The notes under the pieces were generated by a model. It was not told where the DNA came from and did no database searches. It saw only the letters and a program-made list of their open reading frames with translations. A stretch of 64,000 nt of DNA from Phorcus lineatus. Its lineage: Eukaryota > Mollusca > Gastropoda > Trochida > Trochidae. The position numbers and the translations under genes are program-made. Location of the stretch: contig OV121081.1 of the NCBI GenBank assembly GCA_921293015.1, positions 50,741,877 through 50,805,876 on the forward strand. Reading direction: 5' to 3'. Shown piece by piece: positions 56,901 to 63,380 of this stretch (positions are counted from its first letter, which is position 1; each line of letters starts with the position of its first letter).

Positions 56901-59235
56901 CGCGTCAAATAGTCAAACGTAATTCTAGAGACTTATCTAAAACAGCCAGGAGGGCAGTAGGAAGTTGATAGTGTTTGTTACTATCCATGAATATTGGACG
57001 TGATATCTACACCTTATTTATAAGGCTGTTTTCAGATTTTCATGGAAAAACAGTATTTGTCATATATATGTCTTTCGGACATGAAAAGTTAAGATGTTTG
57101 GATTTTATATCACAACATATGACATTAAGGTTCGTATAAAAGGTAAATGATATGTTATGAAAAGCACGGAGTGGCTCTTTAATATCTATACATCGACATA
57201 TTCTGTTTGACATTTATTTACTGTTGTTAATTTTTTGAATTGTTAATCTCCGATAATGCCGACCGAGTGAACCCAAGCTGATATCTACCGCCACTGTGAC
57301 TATCCCCCTGTGTAGCTGATTGATCGTTGTATATCCAGAATATTTGTTACTACTTTGTGCCATTTTAAAGTGTCAACTCAATATCGTAACTCCGTGTTTC
57401 TGCTTTGCATGACTGTAACATTGAGAACTCGCTTTCGATGGACTGCCTCTCGGCAACTTCAGGATCTAGTCATTGGGATACGACGGAACCGAGCAGCTGT
57501 TTTAGCCTTATTGACCAGTTATGATTGATATTGAAGATCATATCTTTGATGTGTTTAGTAAATGTACCTCTTGATTCGCGATTTGCCACCTTCATAAAAA
57601 CTTAAAGTGTATTTTTCATAGTAAGGATAGAGATTATTGTTGTTTTACGTTAGTCTATGGTAAGTGTTTGAGATAAAGAGTGTGATACCAATTAGAGCGA
57701 CCTAGGCTTATATTGTCAATAAAAACACAACATTTTTTAAACTATGTATGACAAAATATATTTTAAATAACTGACAGTCTGCTGACAATTACACTGCATG
57801 AATAGATTGTCATTGTTATCATGCAGACTGTAGTAGTGCTGTTGATGATTGAAATTGGACTTTAGCACAAAATGAAATGATGCTTGGATATATAATGGAA
57901 TGAAGAATATGAAAAATAATTAGGATAAATAAGATGACTTTACAGGAGAGAAATCCGTGCACCTTGAATATTTTCAATCATAATGTACCTTTCTGATGAA
58001 AGCTACATGAACATTAAAATGAATTTAAATCTCACCGCAGCGATACATTTCAATTAATAAATGATTTTAATTTACATTCTGTATTTGCTATATCAAGTCT
58101 CACAGTTATTCAAGAATTGCATTTTCAATTTATAGACAATTTTCCCCTTGAGTTATTTATGCGTTCATTCAACTTTTATTGTCAATTTCAGTCACTATGG
58201 CAACACACATGCATTTGCGATTTCCTGTTTCAAGATGCAGTTAAATGTCTTCTGATTTCTTATAAGTACAGTTGGCAGTCTATGACGTCACATCCGCCGA
58301 AGGAGAGCTCAGGCCGCTCTATGGACTTTTTTAAATTGGGCTTTCGAGGTGGGGAATTTCTACACACTTTGAACCGTTATATCGTTTTAATCAAAGGACG
58401 CATCGAAACGCTGTTTGGTGTTTTCATTACTTGAATGTATTGTCTATATGAAAAGGGGGATTCAAGTCGGATACAAAACGGGCATATATTATATCCGCAA
58501 CACTGAGTCCAAAGACTCCTTCAAGAAACAGCTGAAAACACTTCTCTTCTCTATAGCTCATTTTTGATTATATCATACTTTATAACCCAGACACTCTAAT
58601 ATATGTTAGCGCCAGTGAGCAACCATCTGGATGGATACTAGGCGCTTTAAAAGTCAATTATTATTATTATTATTATTATTATTATCCTTTCGGGTTTTTG
58701 TTAGGAGAAATTCGAGGCGACTTTCTGTGTTATACAGATCACATGCATTTAAGAAGTGTAGGCAACAATCAATGCATCTTAAAGCAACAACATCATTGAT
58801 CACGTTTGACATATTTGATTTCAACCAAGTACTTTATCCCTTTAAAGCTTAAAATTTAAGGGTCATAACAAATAATGGAGATACTAAGTCTTGTAAGTAA
58901 GTTAAATGAAAACTAAAAATCTCTTTTCTGTAAAATTCGGTTTATGCAGCATATGAATACGAGAATAATAAATTAATGTTAACTATAATCACTTGAATTA
59001 AATTTCGCCACTTCAGTATCATTTCCACCATTGATGTCAACCCTCCTGATCTGTTTGGTGTATACATCAGTGAAGTAGATCAAACCCTCTTTGTGGTCGT
59101 AGTCTAAGGCTACAGGTGCCACAACACCGACAGGGATGCGGGAGATGTTCATATGATGGATGTTGAGTTTGAAAAGGTGTCCAACATCGTCTTTAGGTCC
59201 GTAGTCAGCTAAAAGAATAATGAGTTGAGGGTCCT
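32935..59235 (-). CDS. YWTD-propeller / MEGF-type EGF receptor-like gene, partial, 13 exons
   Basis: Exons, 5' to 3': 59,235-58,993; 56,056-55,888; 46,253-46,126; 45,393-45,240; 41,906-41,791; 40,762-40,625; 35,222-35,091; 34,648-34,508; 33,707-33,672; 33,526-33,491; 33,346-33,311; 33,168-33,133; 32,967-32,935. All have AG/GT borders and all phases match, giving about 466 codons. The product has six YWTD-like blades, then three 8-Cys EGF modules, then Pro-rich 12-residue repeats. Such proteins are extracellular or membrane receptors (LDLR/LRP propellers; MEGF10/Draper/SREC EGF modules). Signal peptide, membrane span and stop codon were not found, so both ends are missing. Ligand and function are unknown. 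Which cassette exons are used in mRNA cannot be read from DNA. Confidence 0.85.
33133..33168 (-). CDS. 36 nt cassette exon (copy A)
   Basis: One synonymous change relative to B-D (TCG for TCA, Ser), with splice borders intact. The silent change in an otherwise drifting intron repeat hints that the peptide is under constraint. Confidence 0.75.
33311..33346 (-). CDS. 36 nt cassette exon (copy B)
   Basis: Identical to copies C and D, 180 bp from copy C. Phase 1-1. Confidence 0.75.
33491..33526 (-). CDS. 36 nt cassette exon (copy C)
   Basis: Identical in sequence to copy D, with the same splice borders, 181 bp away. Phase 1-1, so any number of copies can be included or skipped without changing frame. 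Confidence 0.75.
33672..33707 (-). CDS. 36 nt cassette exon (copy D): Pro-rich 12-mer
   Basis: It is bordered by TTTTCAG and GTAATG and is phase 1-1. In phase with exon 8 it reads ESPKPTGPPSAG. It is the first of the tandem cassettes in transcript order. Confidence 0.75.
33776..34071. other. Intron sequence, nothing identified
   Basis: This lies between the cassettes and a SINE. No additional exon was seen. Confidence 0.5.
34072..34330 (-). mobile_element. tRNA-derived SINE, family 1 (intronic)
   Basis: Minus-strand head: A box TAGTGCAGTGG and B box GATTCGAATCT at about 34,265-34,325, in good tRNA spacing. The body matches 22,272-22,578 and ends in GGCGTTAAACCCCAACTCACC. It lies in the intron between the first 36 nt cassette exon and EGF exon 8. 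Confidence 0.85.
34508..34648 (-). CDS. Receptor exon 8: EGF module 3
   Basis: A 141 nt exon, phase 1-1 (acceptor TTTTCAG, donor GTATAT). It encodes CTPGTFGQNCASRCSKTC and CAGGCQSGWKGAYC: eight cysteines, very like exon 7. One module per symmetric exon is the typical set-up for module duplication. Confidence 0.9.
35091..35222 (-). CDS. Receptor exon 7: EGF module 2
   Basis: A 132 nt exon, phase 1-1 (acceptor TTCTAG, donor GTAAGT). It encodes CLPGTFGVDCQSTCNC and CPDGCPSGWKGTNC: eight cysteines with the G-T-F-G and G-W-K-G signatures of MEGF10/Draper/SREC repeats. NST and NCS are possible glycosylation sites. Confidence 0.9.
35223..35416. other. Intron sequence between EGF exon 7 and piggyBac element
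   Basis: AT-rich, with no feature seen. Confidence 0.5.
35724..36070 (+). pseudogene. piggyBac transposase relic, N-terminal part
   Basis: It starts MSKRRNSHDDLNG at 35,724 and has an in-frame TGA at 35,814-35,816. It continues in the same frame with an acidic Ser/Asp region (SRSSSDDRSPSDTEKE), a further stop at about 35,947, then NADHVLFEKAMFYLFMINE. An acidic N-terminus followed by a hydrophobic Phe-rich block is the normal layout of piggyBac transposases. Similarity stops where a SINE is inserted. Confidence 0.65.
36073..36285 (-). mobile_element. SINE family 1, headless fragment nested in piggyBac
   Basis: It shares GGTTTAACGCCGCTTTCAAGA, CAGGGAGAAAGCCCGC and GAAATTCAGTGTAG (plus strand) with the SINEs at 22.3 and 34.1 kb. 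The tRNA-like head is missing. A short AGCAACGAGC repeat lies at about 36,210-36,230. The insertion splits the transposase relic, so it is younger than the piggyBac element. Confidence 0.75.
36300..36540 (+). pseudogene. piggyBac transposase relic, C-terminal Cys-rich domain
   Basis: One frame reads PTKRRRCCICPIKKN, a stop, then TCCKCTRGICSKPS and IIICDE, ending in TGA. The spacing of CxxC pairs fits the C-terminal zinc-binding domain of piggyBac transposases, which contacts the terminal repeats. It lies within the same TTAA-bounded element as the N-terminal relic. Confidence 0.65.
37221..38950. other. AT-rich intron sequence, nothing firm
   Basis: It includes TA/CA/GT-rich stretches (37,900-38,230, with repeated ACATGTAC-type words). 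No exon or complete element was recognised. Confidence 0.5.
38955..39221 (-). pseudogene. LINE ORF2 C-terminal fragment
   Basis: The minus-strand reading contains ETLLHYFFICSNYHTIRQNS, which parallels EDTIHYLFVCPNYTTIR at the end of the 17.7-21.0 kb LINE ORF2. It then reads FKRKFILKHVHSFINDF, matching that protein's C-terminal helix. It is a decayed piece of a related LINE. Confidence 0.65.
39272..39650 (-). pseudogene. Tc1/mariner-type transposase relic, DNA-binding part
   Basis: On the minus strand, in several frames: RMPRLTAERMK, then RGTVIKLIQRFQQTV, then TGRP, then ERTVLRRLRDTGIRSQ. These correspond in order to the paired helix-turn-helix region of Tc1/mariner transposases (RLRQRF, GRPR, SARTVRRRLREAGL). 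Frames are broken and the DDE domain is absent. It lies between two LINE pieces of the same orientation and may have inserted into one LINE. Confidence 0.6.
39880..40090 (-). pseudogene. LINE ORF2 fragment, endonuclease-RT linker
   Basis: The minus-strand reading PQWIISEIEKLIRIRIRQH, EAKRSNSNDDWAQF matches the linker KPWMNSKIRRLIRKRNRKHK, PSDWGVF of the 17.7 kb LINE. It probably belongs with the C-terminal fragment at 38,955-39,221, with the polymerase core lost. Confidence 0.6.
40091..40620. other. Intron sequence, possible further LINE debris
   Basis: No convincing coding similarity and no exon. Confidence 0.4.
40625..40762 (-). CDS. Receptor exon 6: EGF module 1
   Basis: A 138 nt exon, phase 1-1 (acceptor TTTTCAG, donor GTATGT). 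It encodes DPCPYGRYGRECSRCGAC and CFRGCKPGYTTVKC: eight cysteines in laminin/MEGF-type spacing. In LDLR/LRP proteins the propeller is followed by a 6-Cys EGF; here an 8-Cys one follows directly. Confidence 0.88.
41027..41153. mobile_element. Small MITE-like repeat
   Basis: The ends CAGTGGGGGATCCAGGGG and, in reverse complement, CAAGTGGCAGATCCAAT form an imperfect terminal inverted repeat around about 90 bp. There is no coding content and the target duplication is unclear. Confidence 0.45.
41791..41906 (-). CDS. Receptor exon 5: closing strand of the propeller
   Basis: A 116 nt exon, phase 2 in and phase 1 out (acceptor TTTATAG, donor GTATGT). It encodes QIVEALPLDNIDEATSLI and FKRPKGIHAFSPNFEVK. 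The RPKGIHAF segment matches the position of the PMGI-V-HP strand that closes LRP propellers just before an EGF domain. Confidence 0.82.
42300..42640 (+). repeat. Dispersed repeat fragment
   Basis: It contains GGACAGACAGACACGCGG followed by TATATGCCCCC, a phrase common in dispersed repeats of molluscs (recalled, not searched). No second copy was found in the window. Confidence 0.35.
43311..43676 (+). pseudogene. LINE ORF2 C-terminal fragment
   Basis: It reads LRIWLTRFKTSNHSFPIETG, RWSKIDKDQGICKLCN, then DEFHFLLACPILSELRSKR. The pattern (IE-GR, C--C, DEFHFLL-CP) is typical of the end of APE-type LINE reverse transcriptase proteins. It stays open to TAG at 43,674-43,676. The rest of the element is not recognisable upstream. 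Confidence 0.72.
44020..44142 (-). pseudogene. Possible LINE ORF2 C-terminal scrap
   Basis: The reading LLGDPKLNILENHIFIITNV resembles MYGNLKLSESVNLSIINSV near the end of the intact LINE. It is short and isolated, so confidence is low. Confidence 0.35.
44560..45000. repeat. Intronic duplication, copy 1
   Basis: Collinear with 49,530-49,960 (AAGAGAAGGAGA, TTTCTAACTNTTGCGCC, TCATTGATTGTTC, ATACTAAGTTGTCA). The match also picks up before it at 43,700-43,760. Copy 1 lies about 240 bp from exon 4. Confidence 0.75.
45240..45393 (-). CDS. Receptor exon 4: propeller blades 5-6
   Basis: A 154 nt exon, phase 1 in and phase 2 out (acceptor TTTTTAG, donor GTAAAC). It encodes GRLYWTEVGGVINSFNLNN (blade 5, YWTE) and GFMYLTYFHER (degenerate blade 6). 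NNT is a possible glycosylation site. Confidence 0.88.
46126..46253 (-). CDS. Receptor exon 3: propeller blade 4
   Basis: A 128 nt exon, phase 2 in and phase 1 out (acceptor TTTTCAG, donor GTAAAG). It encodes KLYWVDFGSNPKIETSDYDG and LLRPFEITLDEDG. YWVD is the blade signature. About 9.6 kb of transposon-rich intron separates it from exon 2. Confidence 0.88.
46930..47250 (+). repeat. Dispersed repeat pair, copy 1
   Basis: Shares AAAATTACC, TCAG, CCACGGAA, then GACTACGGATAAG-type words with 60,380-60,605. The 86-codon frame at 46,890-47,150 has no recognised domain. Confidence 0.5.
47980..48100 (+). repeat. Short repeat shared with 60,830-60,935
   Basis: TTGTTTGTCTACCGATGTAC and CTTCTGGCTTGA here correspond to TTGTTTGCCTACCATTGTG and CTTCTGGCTTAA there. 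The two copies lie in the same order relative to the neighbouring repeat pairs. Confidence 0.5.
48183..48482 (-). mobile_element. SINE-like element, family 2
   Basis: The plus strand begins with GAGTGAGTGAGTGAG and GGGGGTTTAACG, the same kind of terminal segment as SINE family 1. The interior (CCGTCGACCTGTCCAGCTTG, CCTACCAGGAACATG) is different. The far end in reverse complement (TGGTGTGGTGG) resembles an A box, but no B box is clear. Confidence 0.6.
48555..48850 (+). repeat. Dispersed repeat shared with 63,128-63,380
   Basis: Common words are GCTTGTCGTAAA, TAAGGTCG, GTAGAAAAG, TTTATTGTGA, GATGTTTCG and ATCNGTTGTT. A GTAGG-rich low-complexity tract follows each copy. Confidence 0.6.
48851..49426. 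other. Intron sequence with GTAG-rich tract
   Basis: Low-complexity GTAG repeats occur near 48,880-48,955. A 17 bp word GTGACGTGCTAGTCGGC (49,152) recurs inverted as GACGACTAGCACGTCAC (50,205). No gene is seen. Confidence 0.45.
49427..49960. repeat. Intronic duplication, copy 2
   Basis: Matches 43,700-43,760 (GTAATCCNATNGCATTCAA) and 44,560-45,000 in the same order and strand, but without the roughly 800 bp of LINE debris present in copy 1. No exon 4-like sequence follows it. Confidence 0.75.
50610..51346 (+). repeat. 245-246 bp tandem repeat, three copies
   Basis: Units start at 50,611, 50,856 and 51,102 (GAAGAAATAG). They include CCCAGGATCGGTTAG and ATTCCCCTAAAGACAGC. The copies are nearly identical. 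A degenerate GTAGG-rich lead-in lies at 50,460-50,600. Confidence 0.92.
51349..51571 (-). pseudogene. Unrecognised open stretch, ~74 codons
   Basis: The minus strand reads without stop from ECKIFCKHPRTELWRV through FKLFRNTFRKNKNLSIHM to MECIGMRMKCYGGN. The composition (basic, Cys-containing) looks protein-like rather than random, but no family was recognised. It lies beside the THAP transposon and may be transposon debris or an exon. Confidence 0.3.
51640..52321. other. Intron sequence, nothing identified
   Basis: No long open frame and no repeat partner were noticed. Confidence 0.4.
52326..54652 (+). mobile_element. TTAA-flanked THAP transposon (Kolobok-like), copy L
   Basis: TTAA lies on both sides (52,322-52,325 and 54,653-54,656). 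The terminal repeats are AGATATTATATCC and, in reverse complement, AGATAATATATCC. A THAP-domain relic lies 300 bp inside. TTAA target duplications together with a THAP domain fit the Kolobok superfamily (established for that family; assignment here is inference). No catalytic transposase region is visible in 53,040-54,652, so the copy is non-autonomous. It lies in the receptor intron between exons 2 and 3. Confidence 0.8.
52629..53036 (+). pseudogene. THAP zinc-finger protein relic
   Basis: It starts MPSSCVAANC at 52,629 (first Cys pair). After a frame change near 52,660 it reads FPKDHVQFANWTKFV, then WSPNDRSVICSDHFIEDCY. After a second change near 52,835 it reads KNAVPTVNKQIK and a basic tail (KPHRKRKRTEYFEKRERKR). 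The C2CH order, the FPKD motif, the central Trp, ICSDHF and the closing AVPT box are all THAP features; such domains bind DNA, often transposon ends. The compensating shifts show it is broken unless a tiny intron is involved. Confidence 0.8.
54657..55887. other. Intron spacer between copy L and exon 2
   Basis: No gene or repeat was recognised. This is the larger part of the loop between the inverted transposon copies. Confidence 0.5.
55888..56056 (-). CDS. Receptor exon 2: propeller blade 3
   Basis: A 169 nt exon, phase 1 in and phase 2 out (acceptor TTTCCAG, donor GTAATC). It encodes SPEGLTLDEKTRQVFYTDNG and ends in LDKPRGIVADTKNR, the classic LY-repeat pattern. It lies between two inverted copies of a THAP/TTAA transposon (52.3-54.7 and 56.4-58.5 kb). 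Skipping this exon would shift the frame. Confidence 0.88.
56404..58497 (-). mobile_element. Inverted THAP-transposon copy R (deleted, no THAP part)
   Basis: It reads as the reverse complement of copy L: 56,404-57,740 pairs with about 53,740-54,656 once the nested MITE (56,736-57,178) is removed, and 58,270-58,497 pairs with 52,326-52,540. The middle (57,740-58,270) is unrelated to the THAP region. The left terminus has TTGA in place of TTAA; the right end is eroded next to a LINE scrap. The 105-codon frame at 58,117-58,434 is not conserved in copy L and is not called. Confidence 0.78.
56736..57178. mobile_element. 443 bp MITE with TTAA flanks (copy 2), nested
   Basis: TTAA lies at 56,732-56,735 and 57,179-57,182. 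Its ends GAGCCAGTCCGTG and AGAGCCACTCCGTG match copy 1 at 5,417-5,879. It interrupts transposon copy R (the sequence on both sides joins up in copy L), so it inserted later. Confidence 0.85.
58500..58685 (+). mobile_element. LINE 3'-end fragment with (ATT)n tail
   Basis: It starts with a reading KDSFKKQLKTLLF (the end of ORF2), then AGCGCCAGTGAGC and TACTAGGCGCT (58,608-58,646), which can pair as AGCGCC/GGCGCT, and a tail of about twelve ATT units. It has the same 3' end as the LINE at 59,545-60,370, so both belong to one family distinct from the 17 kb LINE. Confidence 0.78.
58993..59235 (-). CDS. Receptor exon 1 found: propeller blades 1-2
   Basis: A 243 nt exon, phase 1 in and phase 1 out, with acceptor TTACAG and donor GTGATT. 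It encodes LIILLADYG (blade 1 start) and then GLIYFTDVYTKQIRRVD (blade 2, YFTD). The words NIS and NDT are possible N-glycosylation sites. In LRP-type proteins the first blade begins with a similar hydrophobic LLFA-type strand, so the propeller probably begins in this exon. Upstream coding exons must exist; none was recognised between 59,236 and the window end. Confidence 0.85.
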
Positions 59236-59544
59236 CTGTAATGAGAAAAACGTTTACTTTCACAATTTGCATGATGTGACGTAATGTGATGTGATCTATT
59301 ATCTTTGACATCACGCTCTACAGTCCTTTTAACATTAGTTGTTGAATATCAAATGATGACTTAAGTATGCAACATAAAATTATTTTAAAACTTCTAAACC
59401 AGCAAATTGCAGAGACGAGCAAGTGTAGTGTAATACAATCTGTTTGTGACAAAAAATACAAGTACAGGGGTCTTCATGAGCACTTGTAAGATTAAAAGAC
59501 AGAGCAGTGCAGAGGAGTACATTTATCACGGGAAGATTATACCC

Positions 59545-60370
59545 TAATTTTCGGACATCATCTGGTCTACTTTGCCTCCAAGATTGTGGTTGACAGCAAA
59601 CTTCCTAAAGCTCAATGTGGACAAAACCGAATTCTTAACATTCGGATCCAAGCAGCATAATATACTCTCCACCTCGACAACCCGCAACCTTGACAGAAAT
59701 GAAGTGACAGCAACAGAGAAAGCCAGAAACTGAGGAGTGATTTTTGATTCAACTTTGACCTTTACTCCCTACTTAACAGCAATCAGCAAGTCATGCTTTT
59801 ATTCCAGCTACAACATCAGAAAAACATTCGCCACTTACTCGATCTAATACAACGAAGCTCTTGATGCAGTGTCTAGTTACTTTTAAACTAGATTATTGCA
59901 ACTCGCTCTACGCCAACTTGCCCCAGAATTCCACCAAGAAACTCCAGAAAATCCCCGTCCCAGAGCGGATCACCTTTAAACTTACATCAATAACTCACTC
60001 CTGTATCCACGACAGTTTCTTTCCAATCTACCTCCGTGACATTATTCCGTTGTACATACCCAGTCGCAGTCTACGTTCCTCCGACGAAATCCTTTTCTGC
60101 CAGCACCGTTTGAAAACAGCAATTGGAGAAAAGCCATTTTCTAGTTGTGCACCTGCTATATGGAACTCACTCCCACAACACATCCAGCAAACAGAATCAA
60201 AAGAGACATTCAAGGGAATACTAAAAACTTTCCTAATCACCAAATCTCACGCCTAACTGTTCCAGTTTCCTCAACCACACATATGCTAGCGCCAATGAGC
60301 AACTTCCTGAATGGATACGAGGCGCTATAAACATGTAAATTAAGTATAATTATTATTATTATTATTATTA
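59545..60370 (+). pseudogene. LINE reverse transcriptase C-terminal fragment with (ATT)n tail
   Basis: Readings in order, with stops and shifts: WLTANFLKLNVDKTEFLTFG, GVIFDSTLTF, LVTFKLDYCNSLYANLP, IYLRDIIPLYIPSRSLRSSD, CAPAIWNSLPQHIQ, FKGILKTFL. These are the thumb and C-terminal segments of CR1/L2-type LINE ORF2. The 3' end repeats the AGCGCC...GGCGCT stem (60,288-60,326) and an ATT tail. It is 5'-truncated, as is usual for LINEs. Confidence 0.8.
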
Positions 60371-60940
60371 ATTTCAAGAAAGACCTGCAGAAGCGAATCC
60401 GTACGGACCGTACATCTTCCGTTTATTCAGTGTCATTACGCTATGTAGGGCAATATGTCTGCAGACGTTCCACGTCGTCGACAGTTTCCCGCGGCAAAAA
60501 CTTTTCCGCCAACCTCCCTTTGAACACCTTCAAAAGGTAGGATATTTAGGAAAATTACCTCAGACCACGGAAGAGTGCCGGATTACTACTGATTAACCAC
60601 AGAGAATAAGCGGTATACGGTTGTTTGCAAGCTATAGTTGATTCCTTATTCAAATTCAAACGCGAGTATTGCAATTCTCCCGCAAATAATTCTCCCTTAT
60701 TCCTTCGCCTGCTGCATGATGTAACACGTGAGGAACAAGGAAGAGTGAGGTAAAAAATCTCAAACCACGGACTATGTTGCAGATACAACTAATTAACTGA
60801 TTACATTAGGCTGTGTACATCTCTTTCTCTTACCCGATTTATTGTTTGCCTACCATTGTGTACATACCTGGCTTCTGGCTTAATACTTGTATTGTAACAT
60901 CTTGAATCTGACAGTTTCTACTGCGTAATTGCTATAAGAG
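60371..60940 (+). repeat. Dispersed repeat, copies shared with 46.9-48.1 kb
   Basis: 60,380-60,605 and 60,830-60,935 match 46,930-47,250 and 47,980-48,100. A third degenerate CCACGGA block lies at 60,755. No gene is seen. Confidence 0.5.
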
Positions 60941-63127
60941 GGGATTCTCAATATTTATGCATGCAACGACCTACGACCTCCTCAAATCCAAACCGAGGCT
61001 TAGGCCGCTTCCTACTTCCTGGATAGCGTAATGGCTGCATTTCGATAGTGGGATTCGCTGTGTATATTGAATTTCCTAGGCTAGACACGAGTATATAAGC
61101 ATGAATGTAAAGAAAATCAGTCAATTTCAGACATGAAAACATATCGAGTAATGACAAAATGAAGGGAAATTCGCCCAGGGATAGCCCTCAAATCTTTGTT
61201 ATCAATAGTTGTATACGTGGTAAATTCAACGTGAGTTTTGCATTCGCATTGGGTCCATATAGGCACGAGAGCATTTATAATAATCTCAAAGCCAATTTTT
61301 CTTAATTTTTATGCATAAAAGGATCGCTAAACGGTTAAACCCAACTTAGTTGGACCGGCATGTTTACTAACAATGGTAATGAAGATACTGAAAGGTATAT
61401 TTACTGAACTTCTCAAAGACACGAACTGATTGTTTTGTTAAGAATATTTTCAAAGCAAAATTTTCAGAAATGAACTTTTTATAAATCACAAAACGGATAT
61501 AATATCTCTACTGTAGAATTAATTTAATTGTTTTATCATAATTGTTTGTAAATAATAAATCTTATCATGTATCATACTAAATAGGAAAAAATAATCATGA
61601 GTATAAAAAGAAAATCATAGTGTACATAGTGTCTAATATCAAAAGTACTGAAGTCATGAATTCAATAAATCCTAATTAATATGATTGACTGTCAGTTCTC
61701 TAAACTAACTTTCAGCTTTTTCATTGACAATAAACATGGAGTGAAATATGTATCAAGACTTCCAAATTCCAAATTTTAGTCATGATAACTTAATGTCGTT
61801 TTAAAAAAGAGCTTAGATAATTGAAATGTAAATATTATTCCTAAAATCAATGGCTTCATTTCTTTAATCTACTTATTCCCTATACCTTTTAAAGAATCCT
61901 TCATTTTCCTGCTTATTCTGATACATTTAACTAATCGGCCTTTTTATAAAAACAAAATAGTTCTACATGTAATAGGAATTTCTTATTCAATTTAACAATT
62001 AATTGTTTGTATATACATTCAATGAATACCCTCATATGACCCAGTGTGTAATTAATATTTGAATCTCTTAAATTCAGAATAATATCACAGTGATTATTAT
62101 AAAAGTTATGATTTAACAAATATGTTATTTTATTTGTTGTCAATATCTTCATATGTATTTATCATGAAAAGGAAAGCTCATCTTTTTCATTAGTAAATAT
62201 TTGGCTACTGCTTTTAAGCATAGCTTGTTTTATAAATAATCATATTAGGCCCAAAAAGTAGAGAACTTTAGGAGTGATTGAATGGTAAGCTAGAAAAATT
62301 GATCTCTTTTTCAGCTAAATCAAAAGTTATTTGTGACTTCATCAGAAACTAACAAATTATGGAATTTAATTATATTCAAAGGAATATATAATTTCACATT
62401 GTCTGTTAATTGTATCTTTATTAAAGCCCCCTAAATTCTGGTTTGTTTACATTGAGGCATGCACTGGATGACCCATAGTAACTCAATTTGGCACGTTGAA
62501 ACGGCTGACGGCTAACGTTTTAGGGAGAGATCGCTAAATCTGCATCTTTTCCCAGATGCAAACGAGTGTGTGTAATGAAAATATTTCTTGATTTCTTTTG
62601 GAAATGTGAAAATTATTGTGTCTTATATCCGTATTTTCTAAACACTGAAATATTTCAACGACAATGCAAAATGACGGTAAACCCGGCGTGGGAATACCCC
62701 CGAATATCTGTCGAAAGAACTCAAACTGTTAGTCAAATGATATTGTAATCTCTGCTACCTCAAGACATGTGGCAGCTTATCCGATTATCGTCTTCCTGCA
62801 GTTGACTTTAGCGAAATGTTTAACAAACAAAGCATAATTTCGAAAGGATACTGACTTGACAATATGCTGTAAGAACCCAACTTTCGGGTATCGAAGCGGC
62901 CTTAGCCTCATTTTCGAGTACACTCGGTTTCTGATACCTCATGAATATTCATTGGGTAATATTAAGAATCCCCTATATATTGTACTTGTCGATCAACATA
63001 CACATGCACTATTCTTTGACAACGATAGAAAGAGATGTATTAAAACTGAATATTTTCAGAATCGTCATCATTACAATCGGTCTTATCTGATTCACAATAA
63101 TTTAAAACCCCACTTAAAGAATTAAGG
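60941..63127. other. AT-rich stretch, no receptor exon recognised
   Basis: Read on the minus strand for a signal-peptide or upstream exon of the receptor; none was convincing. Short frames at 62,566-62,748 and 62,856-63,125 have no recognised domain. Confidence 0.45.
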
Positions 63128-63380
63128 AATACACCATCGTGCTTGTCGTAAAGGAAAGGGTGTAATTTTGATATATAAAATGTGTTTATAAGCCGTTGTG
63201 TGATGCATGGTTTCTTGGTATTGGTTAGTATAAGGTCGAATAGTGTGATGAGGGTAGAGAAGTACAATATACGGAAGTAGAAAAGCAGGATTTTCCTTGA
63301 GAACTACTTCTTTATTGTGACAATCTCGATGTTTCGGATTTTATGCTTAATCCTTCATCAGTTGTTATCAAGGAATATCT
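63128..63380 (+). repeat. Dispersed repeat shared with 48,555-48,850
   Basis: See the partner copy. A GTAGG-rich low-complexity tract follows at 63,420-63,560. From there to 64,000 nothing was identified. Confidence 0.6.

Noticed and set aside
58117-58434. 105-codon plus-strand frame
   Set aside because: It lies in the eroded end of transposon copy R; the counterpart in copy L does not keep the frame and no domain is recognised.
52326-58497. A single 6.2 kb foldback transposon
   Set aside because: Each half has its own pair of terminal repeats, and copy L has its own TTAA flanks. A host-gene exon lies between them, so two separate inverted insertions explain it better.
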